From Litsea cubeba (Eukaryota > Streptophyta > Magnoliopsida > Laurales > Lauraceae): 64,000 nucleotides of DNA. A model generated the notes under the pieces. That model made no database searches, was not told the origin of the DNA, and saw nothing but the letters and a program-made list of their open reading frames with translations. The stretch is taken from assembly GCA_012931725.1 (NCBI GenBank), contig CM022946.1:139390603-139454602 (forward strand), given 5' to 3'. Below, in pieces: positions 9,792 to 20,540 of this stretch; the stretch's first letter is position 1; every line of letters starts with the position of its first letter. Position numbers and translations under genes: made by a program.

Positions 9792-12651
9792 TCAATCGCT
9801 GTCAAGATTAACCGACTCTTGTGTTACTACACTATTTCCCAAAATGTCTCTGAATTGCTCAATGCGATTTGCATATGGGGTCTGCCATCCATCTGCATCA
9901 GGATGATGGTGTCTATGCCAATTTGTTGCAATAGGTGGCATTGACGAAACCAATCGCGATTATTTTGTGATCACTTGTTGGAATCGGGGGTGATAACAAA
10001 GGCAAAAAAGTCAGGCATTGCTGCAATGAAAGCAGGACCAATACGACTTTATAATACGAAGATATCAAGTGACCCATGTCCGGCATTGTCATCCAACGAT
10101 CGAATCCTGGATTATTTTCGAAGTAAGACAACGCGTAGTACAGCTCTCCAACCCTGTCATCTCCTCCATATATCAATGCATAATATTGTTGATGCCTCTG
10201 CAATTTAGTGCTCAAGTCCAATCTAACCTGTCTCCAACTGTCCTCGCCCATGCCAAGAAGGCCTGCTATAGATCTGTATCCACAGTTACCATCCGCTGCG
10301 ACATCCTTGACATGTTGGATGTAGGGTCCCAAAGGCTGTGGGAGCGATTGCGAAAATGCACATGATCGAGTTTGACGGACACTAATCTTCTCACTCTTCT
10401 TCTTAACAGATGTACTACTTAATCTAAGTCGTCCACTCTCTTTCACCCCTACTGCGTATTCGAATGCAGACGGCTCACGAGTCGTAGACCGATCGAACTT
10501 CTTTTTCTTCAATGATGACCGACCGCGAGTATTCAATTTAATGTCCGGTTCAATCAGAGGTGTACATTCTGGACTTGCTATTTCTCTCAATTTTTTCAGT
10601 AGTTGAATTTTTCCAGCCTCATCACTTCCCCGAAATTTCTTATCGATCATGTCGAACTCAGAAGTTGTGGTCAACTCAGGGGCTTTGTTCACCTTAGTGG
10701 GATCTAAATTGAGCTTCCGCCAAAATTGATGTACACATGTTAGTGGTATATGAGACCCTTCTCTTATACATTCTCCAATTTCATGTGCACATGGTAGACC
10801 ATGGGTCCGTCGTACAACGCACCCACATGCATTCAAATCCGAACCAATATCAGCAGCTCTTACCGACTCATTTAATACTATATCCAAAGCACTCCTTGAT
10901 ACAAATCCTCTCAGTTCACGGAATAGTGCCGGTTTGAATTTATGTTACACGATGTTCAAACTCTTTTCAAAAGAAGCCTTTATTTCAGTAAATAACAACC
11001 GAAGCAGGGAATGGATAACCTGCCAGGATGAATCAAAACTACAGCTCGATGTACCAAGATGTCTCTTTAATTTTGCGTGTGCACTCTCAGCCCTGTTAGT
11101 GGTGCAGTTGCCAAAATGCATATTCTGATCCGTCCAAACAGACACGAATTGTTCCTTATGCTTATTCAACCACGAGTTCTTCACATAATCAACAGCATGT
11201 GGATACCCACAAAAATTCCGTTCCAAAGCACTTAGAAGTTGAATATAGTCACTTTCAGTTGGAGAGAGTACCAACATGTTCCAACAAGAGATAAAAGCAT
11301 CCCATCTGTCGTTGGTCTCAAAGAACTTCTTACAGTTTGCCAAGATGTTCCTTGATATATGCCACCTGCATAATAAGTTTGCTGCATTCGGATATACAAC
11401 TTTGATTGCATTCATGAGCGCTAAATCTCTATCTGTGACAATCACACGTGGCATAATGCATCCATCCATTACATCCTTAAGCCTCTCCATTGCCCATCTA
11501 TAATTGGCCTCCCTCTCTGAATGAAGGTAAACAAAAGCAACGGAGAACGTCAATTGGGTAGATGTAACACCAACAATCTCAAGCAATGGAAGTCGATATC
11601 TATTGGTCTTGTACGTGGAATCCATTATCAAAACTTCTGGAAATGCACGTAATAGCTGAATAGATGACGGATGTGCCCAGAATAAGTCTAAGATTGCATC
11701 TGTATCATCATTGCTAGTGTGATACTCAATGTATTTGTTCTTCTCCAAATGCATCATAAGTTGCTGCATCTGTGATCGACCGGCCATCTCTGTCGCCCTA
11801 AACTTCTGACGAGCATTGTAGATACTCTTCATCGTAGTGGTGTTGTGCACATTCCTCTCCTGTAGTGTTCGAAGGATGTTCCTTGGCTTCACTAGACTCT
11901 TAGACATATCAATCAAAACATTAATCTCTTCCGTAGAAAGCCTCCCAGCGAACGAGTGCCCTTCGAGATGTTGTGCGTTTGGATGATTGTGTATCCGACA
12001 AACCACTACTAACATCCAATCATCGTCACTAGGCAACTTTCGACCCTTCAAAGCAAATGGGCAATTACACTTCTTCGTTCCAGTTGCCTTGTTAGGATTC
12101 TTCTTTTCGTATATCTTCGATGAAGCCCTGTAACTACCACTTCTCTCACATGATAAAACTATTCTCGGTTTCCAGCCATCTCCACCAGCATCCGAAGTTT
12201 TGATTACAATCACCAAGCCATGTTTCTTTCCGACATCCCGTGTCCATTGGATTAGATCATCTCGGCTTCTGAATATCGTTTCTGTGGTGAAGACATTAGT
12301 AAAATCAAGAGAACACTGACTTGCACCAGTTGAATCAATCTCCTGAAAATATGATCCCAAAATTATTAGTTTATTAGTGCACGGTCCTGTAGGACCGTGC
12401 AAAATCACACTGCACGGCAAATTATAGCTGTACATTATTTTTTTGCACAGTTTAATATTACCGTGCAAGTTTATTTTGCACGGTTTATTGTGACCGTGCA
12501 AAATACTATTGCACAGTTAAAATGTGCCGTGCAGTGTGATTTTGCACGGTTCTGGAATACCGAGCATATCGCGGAAACAAAATAATTAACGATCTGGAAA
12601 CGGACTTGGAGAATATACCTCCTCTTGGTAGATTGACAGTTGCTTGTCCAT
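9792..12651 (-). pseudogene. MURA-type transposase with SWIM and OTU domains, MULE-1 (broken)
   Basis: Exon 1 is 12651-12619 (11 codons, MDKQLSIYQEE, donor GTATAT); exon 2 runs from 12342 after a TTTTCAG acceptor. Domains in order: FAR1-like Zn DNA-binding region (FRSRDDLIQWTRDVG, CNCPFALKGRK, HNHPNAQHLEGH); MULE transposase core with the acidic triad visible in IMDSTYKTN, VTDRDLALMNA and TNRAESAHAKLK plus CRWH; SWIM zinc finger CGCVVRRTHGLPCAHEI; and an OTU-type cysteine protease domain (DGNCGYRS). Lesions: CAA to TAA at 10943-10945 between core and SWIM, and a deletion of about 45 bp near 9937 that removes the segment holding the expected OTU histidine and shifts the frame. MULE-2 supplies the comparison. 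The gene is convergent with the PMD gene. Confidence 0.9.
12378..12566. repeat. MULE-1 palindrome array 3 (6 units, exact 33-bp period)
   Basis: Units start at 12378, 12411, 12444, 12477, 12510 and 12543. The last unit ends CCGAGCA, so it is the inverse of the first unit of array 1, with which it also shares a CCAGAACC core segment in inverse orientation. It ends 464 bp from the right terminus; array 1 starts 489 bp from the left one. It lies within intron 1 (12618-12343) of the transposase gene. Confidence 0.95.
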
Positions 12652-13030
12652 GTTGAAAATGCCTGCTTTCAGTAGACAATGTGCCCCGGGGAGATGAGTA
12701 CTTTCAAGGGTTGAAGATTCTTACGAGACTTAAGGATACTTTTAAATGGTTGAAGAAGATGATGAGGAAAGAGATGAACATAAACGGGCATGAATGAGTG
12801 CGATGGAACGGTTACGAAACAATGGATGAAAGGGAGAATGAAGAATAAAAAGAGGAGGAATAGGAGATGACAACGGCTCCCCCACTGTGAAAGAACGAAA
12901 GGAAGAGGAGAGGAGGAGGTTGATGGTAAAGGGCTAGTTCGTCATTTCACTGGAGGGCAATTTAGTAATTAAAAAAAAAACTTAAAAGTGGGTGTATTCA
13001 TCAAAAATGGTGGTGCATATAGAATTTCCC

Positions 13031-13039
13031 AAAAGAGAG
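13031..13039. repeat. 9-bp target duplication AAAAGAGAG (right, MULE-1)
   Basis: Partner of 6100-6108. Confidence 0.9.
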
Positions 13040-13120
13040 TCCAGTTCGACTTTGGATTCCCAAAACAAAACATTTCAGACTCAGACCGCTGTTTCTGTTT
13101 CTAATTTCTTTCCTCCCAAT

Positions 13121-13130
13121 CTCTATATCC
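13121..13130 (+). promoter_or_regulatory. Candidate TATA element of F-box copy A
   Basis: CTCTATAT lies about 95 bp upstream of the F-box start codon. The same position in copy B reads CTCTATATAA (from about 49512). MULE-1 sits just upstream and separates this site from the original upstream DNA. Confidence 0.35.
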
Positions 13131-13928
13131 TTGAGCGTTGAAGGTTGGAAAAGTGTAGAATTTCAAATTGCGAGGGTGTGGGTGAGGGTGTGTTTTGTCA
13201 TTTGTGGTAGAGGAGGGTATGGAGAAGACGAAGAGGCAAGCATTTGGAGTAGGTGCCGCAGGTGCGGGTGGTGTAGATTTCATCAGCAATCTACCTGAAG
13301 ATGTGATGAGTTCCATCCTGGGGCTTGTGCCATTAAGAGATGCGGTCAGGACGAGCATTTTGTCAAAAGAATGGAGGTACAAGTGGGTTCCATCTCTGAT
13401 GTAGTTTTCAATAGGGATCGCTTGATGAAATCATCATATTCTTCTTCTGATGATGCTGATGATGATGATGATGATGGTGAAGCTGCGTGTGCCCATGTTG
13501 TGGATCAAGTTTTCTCCCAACTCATTGGCCCTATTTCTAAGTTTTCGTGCGTCTTCTTTTCTTTCCTAAGCTCCCATCACTTTGATCGCTGGATCGGATT
13601 CCTGTCAAAGAATCATGGAAATGGGGTCAAAGAATTCGTCTTCGCGATTGAAAGCAAGATAGAGTGGTATGATGTGCCCTTTAGTATCTTCGACTATCGA
13701 GAGTTGTGTCATTTGGAGTTGCTCAATTGCACATTGGAATTGCCACCAACATTCAAAGGTTTCCGCAATCTCTCGGTCCTCAATCTTGAGGCTAAAATCT
13801 CAAAAGATGATATTGAATGTCTGATTTCGGAATGCCCTCTTCTAGAGTGGCTGAAACTTATAGCCTTTGATTTTTATCAGTGTCTCAACATCCATGCTCC
13901 AAATCTCCGTTACTTGGAGCTCGACGGA

Positions 13929-13933
13929 GAATT
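13929..13933. repeat. Target duplication GAATT (left, gypsy)
   Basis: GAATT recurs at 18899-18903. Copy B has the uninterrupted site (CGGAGAATTTAAAGATG at about 50101). Confidence 0.9.
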
Positions 13934-14204
13934 TGATACAAAATAATTTAAGATAAGAAGAGAATAGAAGAAGGAAGGGACTGTTCGAGAATAAAACTGC
14001 ATATCTTTATTTGAACTCATTCAGGCTATATATAGCCATACAACTAGTAGGGAAATAACAACAATGCTAAAGAATAGGAATGCTGAAAAACAGGACAAAG
14101 AATAGCACCCACGTAACAGACTCAACAAATAATTAAGACCAAGTCTTCCATCTTGCCACTACACTACGTGTCTAGTTCTGGTGTGTGTAGAGTGGCACAT
14201 ATCA
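13934..14204 (-). repeat. 3' LTR of the gypsy element
   Basis: 271-bp copy matching 18628-18898. On the plus strand it starts TGATACAAAATAATT and ends GGCACATATCA. Confidence 0.95.
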
Positions 14205-14215
14205 TTTCCCACCGC

Positions 14216-17200
14216 TTAAGGATCCTTGTCCACAAGGATGAAATCAGGATAGGACTTGGTGAAACGCCATTCATTCTCCCAGGTTGCGTCTTCGGCTGGT
14301 GCACCGACCCATTTTACCAGGATTTCAGATTTTGGGCGGTATTTATCCTTGCGGATAACACGTCGATCTAAGACAACTTCGGGTTGTGGAAGGAGAGACG
14401 AGGTATCCGACAGAGGGGGAAGTTGGGCAGAGGTTGGAGTGACTGGACCTAAGTGCTTCCTTAACAAACTGACATGAAACACATCATGAATTTGAGAACC
14501 CGGAGGCAAAGCCAGCTTATAAGCCACCGGACCAACTTTCTCAATGACTTTGTATGGACCAAAGAAACGTGGGGCGAGCTTCAGGGAGGCCCGAAAAGCC
14601 ACAGAAGTCTGTCTATAGGGCTGGAGTTTCAAATATACATAATCACCTACCAGGAACGACACTTCGCGCCGGTGTTGGTCCGCTTGACATTTCATCCGAT
14701 CTTGAGCCAGCAGTATGTTATGTCGCAACTCACGTAGGATGGTATCTCGGTCACGCAAGTACTCATCGACTGCTTGGACACGTGAAGTGCTTGGGACATA
14801 AGCCAGTAAGCTTGGAGGCGGAATGCCGTAAACGGCTTCGAATGGTGTCATCTTGGTGGAGGAGTGAGTGGAAGTGTTGTAGCTGAACTCGGCCCAGGGA
14901 ATCCATTCGAGCCATTTCCGCGGCTGGTCCCCTGTAAAACAACGTAAATATTGCTCCAAGGTTCGATTGACAACTTCTGTTTGTCCGTCGGATTGGGGAT
15001 GGTAACTTGAGCTCATACACAACTGGGTGCCCTGCAGTTGGAACAATGTGCGCCAAAAGGAGCTGATAAACACCTTGTCTCGGTCGCTAACGATTGATGT
15101 CAGAATACCGTGCAAGCGAACCACATTGGCAACAAATGTCTTAGCGAGAATTACAGCCGTAAATGGGTGTTTCAAGGCTACGAAGTGAGCATATTTCGTC
15201 AAGCGGTCGACGACTACCATGATGGAAGTATATCCATTAGAAGATGGTAACCCTTCAATAAAGTCCATCGAGACATCAGTCCACATTTGAGTAGGGATAG
15301 GTAGCGGTTGAAGCAACCCTGCCGGCTTCATACAATCGGTTTTGAACCGCTGACAGACATCACATTCTTGCAAAAAATCCTTCACCGTCTGGCGCATATT
15401 AGACCAAAAGAAACTCTGTTTGATACGGAGGAGAGTTTTATGAAATCCAAAGTGCCCACCTATGGGTGACGAATGGCAATCAGCCATTATCTTCAAAAGC
15501 AAGGGGGAAGTGGGGCTCAAATAGACTTTGTCTCTTTTGAACCAAACGCCATCACGTTGGAGCAGCTTGTGGGCGGCTTGAGAGGGTTGTTTGTGTAATA
15601 AGTCTGCATAAAATGAGTCCTGTTGGACTTCCTTTTGAAGCATTGGCCACCAATCTGCACGTGGTTGAGAAATGGATAAAAATTGGAATTCCACTATACG
15701 TGACAAAGAATCTGCACCTTGATTGTCAGGCCCTCGTTTATACTCGATTTCATAATCATAACCAAGGATTTTTGGCAACCATCGTGTTTGTGCTGGTGTA
15801 GTAATTCGTTGCTCCAATAGGTACTTGAGACTTTTTTGGTCAGTGCGGACTGTAAATGGTTTTCCCAGCAAGTATGGACGCCACTTCTTGATTGCTTTGA
15901 CAATAGCCAACATTTCTTTCTCGTAGGTGGACAATGCCAATGCCGAGCCTTTCAATGCTTGGCTAAAGTACGCCACTGGTTGATTTTGTTGGATAAGAAT
16001 GGCACCGAGTCCGATTCCGCTAGCATCGCATTCAATTACAAAACGCTGAGTAAAGTCGGGAAGGCGTAAGACCGGTGGTGACGTCAATGCCTCCTTCAAT
16101 TGTTTGAAGGCCAACTCGGCTGCCTCATTCCATTGAAATCCCTCCTTGCTCAAGAGATGGTTTAGAGGAGCTGCTATACATCCGAATTGACGTATAAATT
16201 TTCGGTAGTATCCTGCTAAACCGAGGAACCCACGGACCCCTCTTGCTGTTGTTGGTGTTGGCCACTCAATGACAGCTTGTATTTTGGTTGGATCAACCGA
16301 GACCCCCTGCTCTGAAATGACGTGACCCAAGTAGTCGACCTGTAAAACTCCGAATCGACATTTCGACTCCTTTGCAAACAAACTGTTAGTGGATAAGATC
16401 TGCAGAACAATTTGCAAATGTGTGAGATGGTCTTCCCATGATTTTGAATATACTAGAATATCATCAAAGAAAACCAAAATAAATTGCCGGAGATAGGGAC
16501 GGAAGAGATCATTCATGAGACTTTGGAAGGTTGCTGGAGCGTTAGTGAGACCAAATGGCATCACAATAAACTCGTAATGTCCTTCGTGCGTCCGGAATGC
16601 GGTTTTAGGAATGTCGTCTTCTTGCACGCGGATTTGATGATATCCAGACCGTAGATCCAATTTGGAGTAAAATTTGGCACCGTGGAGCTCATCTAATAGT
16701 TCATCAATGATAGGAATTGGATACTTATCTTTAATTGTGATGTCATTTAGAGTCGGTAATCGACACAAAATCTCCAAGTGCCATCTGCCTTCTTTACCAA
16801 CAAAACGGGGGAAGAGAATGGACTGTGGCTGGGCCGTATCAAACCAGATTGCAAGAGCTCTTTTATCATTTTCTCTATCTCAGTTTTTTGGTAATAAGGG
16901 TATCGATAAGGCCTCACACTGACTGGTCCCGCGGCTGGTTGCAATGGAATGTGATGATCATGTGACCGTCGTGGAGGTAAGCTGGTAGGTGTTTCAAATA
17001 CCTGAGAGAATTTTGCTAGGAGGTGGCCCATCTCAGGTGGGTAGGGAGTTGGTTGACTGTTGCAGTTGGCAGGAATTATTTGAAAAAATAGCCCAGTGCT
17101 TTGTAATCCATTGAATTCCTTGTCAGTTAAGGCTTCGATACCCGTTCGTCCCAATCCGCGGAATGTATGGGAAGTTCTTGCCATGTTGAAGTCCATGGTG

Positions 17201-18603
17201 AGTTGCTTGTAGTCAGTCTTGATGGGTCCGAGAGTGGCAAGCCATTGCACTCCCAATACCAACTGACATGCGGCGACAGGAAGGATATAATAGTCGGCGG
17301 TGACGGGAAGCCCTTGAATGGTGATGGTGAGCGTCCGACATTGGCCCGCACACTCTATTTTCTCTCGGTTAGCAACCATGACTTGGAATTTCTTATCCTA
17401 GATTACTGGTAACCCGAACTTAGAGACGATGGCCTGATCAATGAAGTTGTGAGTGCTGCCACCGTCAATTAGCACCGTAACATGCTTGTTTTTCAACTTG
17501 CCAAGGACACGTATGGTTTGTGGGTGTTCGGTACCTGCAATTGCATGGAAAGAAATTTCGGGTAGAGCTTCATGAGGTTCAGGTTCTGGTTGATCGTCAT
17601 CAATATCCTCGATGCCCATATGGGGTGAATCCTCGATCATGAACAATTGCGGTCGTTCACAACGATGGCCTGGAATGAACTTCTCGTCACAATAATAGCA
17701 TAACCCTTTCTCCCGTCGTTCTCGGCCCTCTTGATTGGTGATTCGGCGGAAGGTTGCTGGTTGAGTATTGGAACTCTGGTGGATGCGCTGGGTTGGTGGA
17801 GGTCCTAGCACACCCGCTATTGGGTTGGGTGAAGTCTTTGATGTTGCAAAAGCTGGTTGGGGACGGAGCTGCTGGGTTGGTCTCCTCTGCAGCTGGTTGC
17901 GTTCCTCGATTAGCCGAGCCACTCCTATTGTATCTGCCAAGGTTCCTGGTTGTTTAATCTTTACATCTATACGAATGTCATCTCGGAGTCCTGTAATAAA
18001 ATAACCAATTAGGAACTTTTCTGGCAGGCCGTCAACTCGGTGGGAAAGCTTTTCAAAAGCTTCCTGATAAGTTGTTACGGTGGTGGTTTGTTTAAGGCGA
18101 GTCAGAGCTTCGGATGGGTCCTCGTAGTCGGTTGGACCAAATCGGAGTTGTACAGCCTTGGTGAACTCCTCCCATGTGAGTGGTCCACGAAACTTCGTCA
18201 ACCACCTGTGCCATTGCAGGGCGATGCCTTCTAGATGGAAGGAGGCCAGCTGAACTTGTTGTTATGGTGTAATGCTTTTGAATTCAAAGTATTGTTCTGC
18301 CTTGTAAATCCATCCAGTTGGGTCGTCTCCGTTAAATTTTGGGAAGAACAGCTTGAGGTGTTGATGAGAGTGGTCATTCATGGGGTTTGAACGGGAAGTG
18401 TGGGGGTGCGAGAATTCGTCACGTGCAAATGAGTTGGTTTCGGGAAAGCTAGTGTTTTGGCTACGTAAGGCTCGAAGAGATTGAAGCTCGGTTAACACTG
18501 CTTGTAAGGCTGCGTTCACCTGATCGAAACTGCTCTCGTGTCGTGCCAAGATTTCGTTGACATCATTGCGGAATTCTGCATTTGTTTTGCCACGAGTGTC
18601 CAT
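14216..18603 (-). pseudogene. Gypsy gag-pol polyprotein (two stops, one frameshift)
   Basis: The ATG is at 18603-18601, 25 bp after the 5' LTR (MDTRGKTNAEF). Gag includes FFPKFNGDDPTGWIYKAEQYF and a CCHC-like knuckle (CYYCDEKFIPGHRC). Protease shows LIDGGSTHNFID. RT shows KADGTWRFCVDYR, VMPFGLTNAPATFQ and FFDDILVYS. RNase H shows FVIECDASG and RTDQKSL. Integrase has an HHCC finger (HFGFHKTLLR, CDVCQRFK) and DDE residues (VSMDFIEG, VSDRDKVF, SDGQTEVVNR). The C-terminus is a chromodomain (EILVKWVGAPAEDATWENE). Lesions: TAA at 18262-18264 in gag, TAG at 17398-17400 just after protease, and a 1-nt loss near 16755 at the start of RT. RNase H, integrase and chromodomain remain open to the TAA at 14216. 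Confidence 0.92.
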
Positions 18604-18614
18604 GGACAAAACCA

Positions 18615-18626
18615 GCTCTGATACCA
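18615..18626 (-). other. Primer-binding site, initiator tRNA-Met type
   Basis: The minus strand reads TGGTATCAGAGC one base inside the 5' LTR, the common plant tRNA-iMet PBS. Confidence 0.85.
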
Positions 18627-18627
18627 C

Positions 18628-18898
18628 TGATACAAAATAATTTAAGATAAGAAGAGAATAGAAGAAGGAAGGGACTGTTCGAGAATAAAACTGCATATCT
18701 TTATTTGAACTCATTCAGGCTATATATAGCCATACAACTAGTAGGGAAATAACAACAATGCTAAAGAATAGGAATGCTGAAAAACAGGACAAAGAATAGC
18801 ACCCACGTAACAGACTCAACAAACAATTAAGACCAAGTCTTCCATCTTGCCACTACACTACGTGTCTAGTTCTGGTGTGTATAGAGTGGCACATATCA
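18628..18898 (-). repeat. 5' LTR of the gypsy element
   Basis: 271-bp partner of 13934-14204. The two substitutions seen are C/T in the CAACAAAYAATT stretch and A/G near the right end. Confidence 0.95.
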
Positions 18899-18903
18899 GA
18901 ATT
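18899..18903. repeat. Target duplication GAATT (right, gypsy)
   Basis: Partner of 13929-13933; the F-box exon resumes here. Confidence 0.9.
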
Positions 18904-20530
18904 TAAAGATGTTTCAATTGAAGCTTGTCCACTGTTGACTGATGTGTCTTTGCTTTCCGACATAGACCCCCCTTGGGGCAGGAGTGGTTTTGGACCTAGC
19001 AGTCATATTCCGTTTTTTGGGTGCTTGCAAGGGATTAAAAGTCTTAAATTGAAGAGCTTTTATCTACAGGTAACAACAATGATTTTAGTTGGTTTTCAGG
19101 TTTTCATTCATGATTTTTTTAGGACAAAAGCTACTATCTATTTATCGAATTTATTTAGATGGTCCTCCTCACAAACCATCAAGAGCTTGAAAACATAATA
19201 GTAATAGCTATCCATTTTGCAACCTCTTGATGACATGATAAAAAGGCAATAGTAATCACATGAAGTTGATTAAAAGGTGTACCATTACCATCAAGCTGGA
19301 GAACCCAAAACATTGGTGTTTTTCTGTGGCCTTTTCATAGTTTGAAATTCGATTCGTTTCATGCTAACAGTAACAGGAGCTGGTTTGACTTAAAAGAGTA
19401 GTCATTCCTATGGTAAACTGGATAGCATTTACTTTTGGTATAACTTAAACTCATTGATAATCTGCAATGCTCAAGACACTTTTGAAAGGTTTGAAACAAG
19501 TTTTTTCTGTGCATTGCTCCTTATAAAATCATGTTAATCTATTCTCTGTTTTTTTTTTTTTTTTCTGTTGCCAGTATTTATGCGTTGGAATTGTACCAAA
19601 GAAGCTTCCTGCAACACTTGATCACCTACAGTATCTTGAAGTTCAATTACAGTTCAATTCAAAGGAGATTTTGGCCATTCTATGCATATTGAGAAGCTCC
19701 CCAAACTTGAAACAACTTAAAATCAAGGTGAGTTACATTTTAGGCATGATTATCATGGGTTTTGATCTTGTTATGGTCTAAAATACTTAATAATTATATG
19801 ATTTCATGGGTCCGAGTTTGTTATTTGACTCTAGTATTGTGCAGATACAAAAGGGAAAAGAGATGGTCTATTTCGAGAAGAGGATGATATATCTGGAGTA
19901 CAGGCTGAGCTGTGTGGTGTAAAAACAGAGTCTGATTGTTTTTTAAGTCACCTCCATGCTGTGGAGATCATTGGAATCGCCATGTTATCGGATTTGAAAT
20001 TCATTAGATGCATACTCTCCAATGCCCCTGTGCTTGAGACAATGAATATTTATACCAATAGACATGTTGAAGCTGAAAAAGTATTAACGATTTTGGATGA
20101 GTTGTTGCGATCTCAACGAGCTTCCACACAGGCTGAAATTATATACTTGGGTCATTATAAAGAAAGTCAGTGGGAACATAAGGTAAATTTTCTTTCCCTC
20201 CTTTCATTTTTCTTTAATGTTTTTGGTGTCTTAAAGAGGAGTATGAAGTATAAACACAAGTCTACATTTTTGTGTGTAGTTTCATCCAATCATCATCATC
20301 ATCATTTTATCTTTATCTTTATCCCATCGATCTCGGTGGGCTTAAAGCATTTTACTCAAATAAAGAAACAAGCGACCTTCTTATTTAGGGTTATCACTGG
20401 GAGCTCACTCTCTTGCCACTTGATCCTATTTAAGGAAATGCTCTTTAGTTTCACTCTAAGATGTCTTTCCTCACTATTTCCAATGTCTTAATTGTTTTTT
20501 TTTTCTTCTATTAATTCTTTAAACCAGCAG

Positions 20531-20540
20531 TCCTTTTACT
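20531..20540. repeat. Target duplication TCCTTTTACT (left, L1-A)
   Basis: Recurs at 23656-23665. Copy B reads the joined site near 51715 (ATCCTTTGACTTATTG). Confidence 0.85.

Larger units (their letters stand above)
6109..13030 (+). mobile_element. MULE-1: Mutator-like element with PMD and transposase-OTU genes
   Basis: This 6922-bp element starts GGGAAATTCTATATGCACCA and ends with the inverse of nearly the same sequence. The terminal inverted repeat is only about 43 bp, short for a Mutator-like element. It is bounded by an exact 9-bp duplication. Copy B of the surrounding duplication holds the unoccupied site near 41905-41953, confirming the ends. Inside are a PMD gene on + and a transposase gene on -, convergent, and three arrays of a 33-bp-period palindromic repeat (6598-6821, 9449-9640, 12378-12566). 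It is inserted about 190 bp upstream of the F-box start codon. Both genes are broken, so this copy is not autonomous. Confidence 0.95.
13934..18898 (-). mobile_element. Ty3/gypsy chromodomain retrotransposon (Reina-like), 4965 bp
   Basis: LTRs are 13934-14204 (3') and 18628-18898 (5'), 271 bp each, with TGATA...TATCA ends. By eye they differ at two positions (under 1%), so the insertion is recent. The minus-strand PBS TGGTATCAGAGC (initiator tRNA-Met type) lies at 18615-18626, one base from the 5' LTR, and a purine tract (GGTGGGAAA) abuts the 3' LTR. The exact 5-bp duplication GAATT and the empty site in copy B confirm the ends. The domain order PR-RT-RNase H-IN-chromodomain makes it a chromovirus; the short LTRs and 5-kb size suggest the Reina group (inference). 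Confidence 0.95.
13219..20182 (+). pseudogene. F-box/LRR protein gene, copy A (frameshifted, split by a gypsy element)
   Basis: The reading starts MEKTKRQAFG and has an F-box at about residues 20-60 (ISNLPEDVMSSIL, RTSILSKEWR), then leucine-rich repeats (CHLELLNCTLELPP, LSVLNLEAKIS, CPLLEWLKL, LRYLELDGEF). Such proteins are substrate receptors of SCF ubiquitin ligases. Exon 1 is 13219-13933 continuing at 18899-19069; exon 2 is 19575-19727; exon 3 is 19845-20182 (NAPVLETMNIYTN, VLTILDELLRSQRAS). Relative to copy B one A is missing after the F-box (near 13391), giving a premature TAG at 13402-13404. A 5-kb gypsy element interrupts exon 1. An Asp-rich stretch (DDADDDDDDGE) present here is deleted in copy B. 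The canonical donor/acceptor pair before exon 3 leaves the wrong phase; a donor 4 bp downstream (GTGA/GTTACA) would fit. Sequence 3' of exon 3 is unassigned. Confidence 0.85.

Noticed and set aside
12343..12501. N-terminal extension of the transposase frame through array 3 (repeated HG..PC.. peptides)
   Set aside because: The repeat period (33 bp) is a multiple of three, so arrays read openly in several frames; an acceptor at 12343 and a matching 11-codon first exon in both elements show this is intron.
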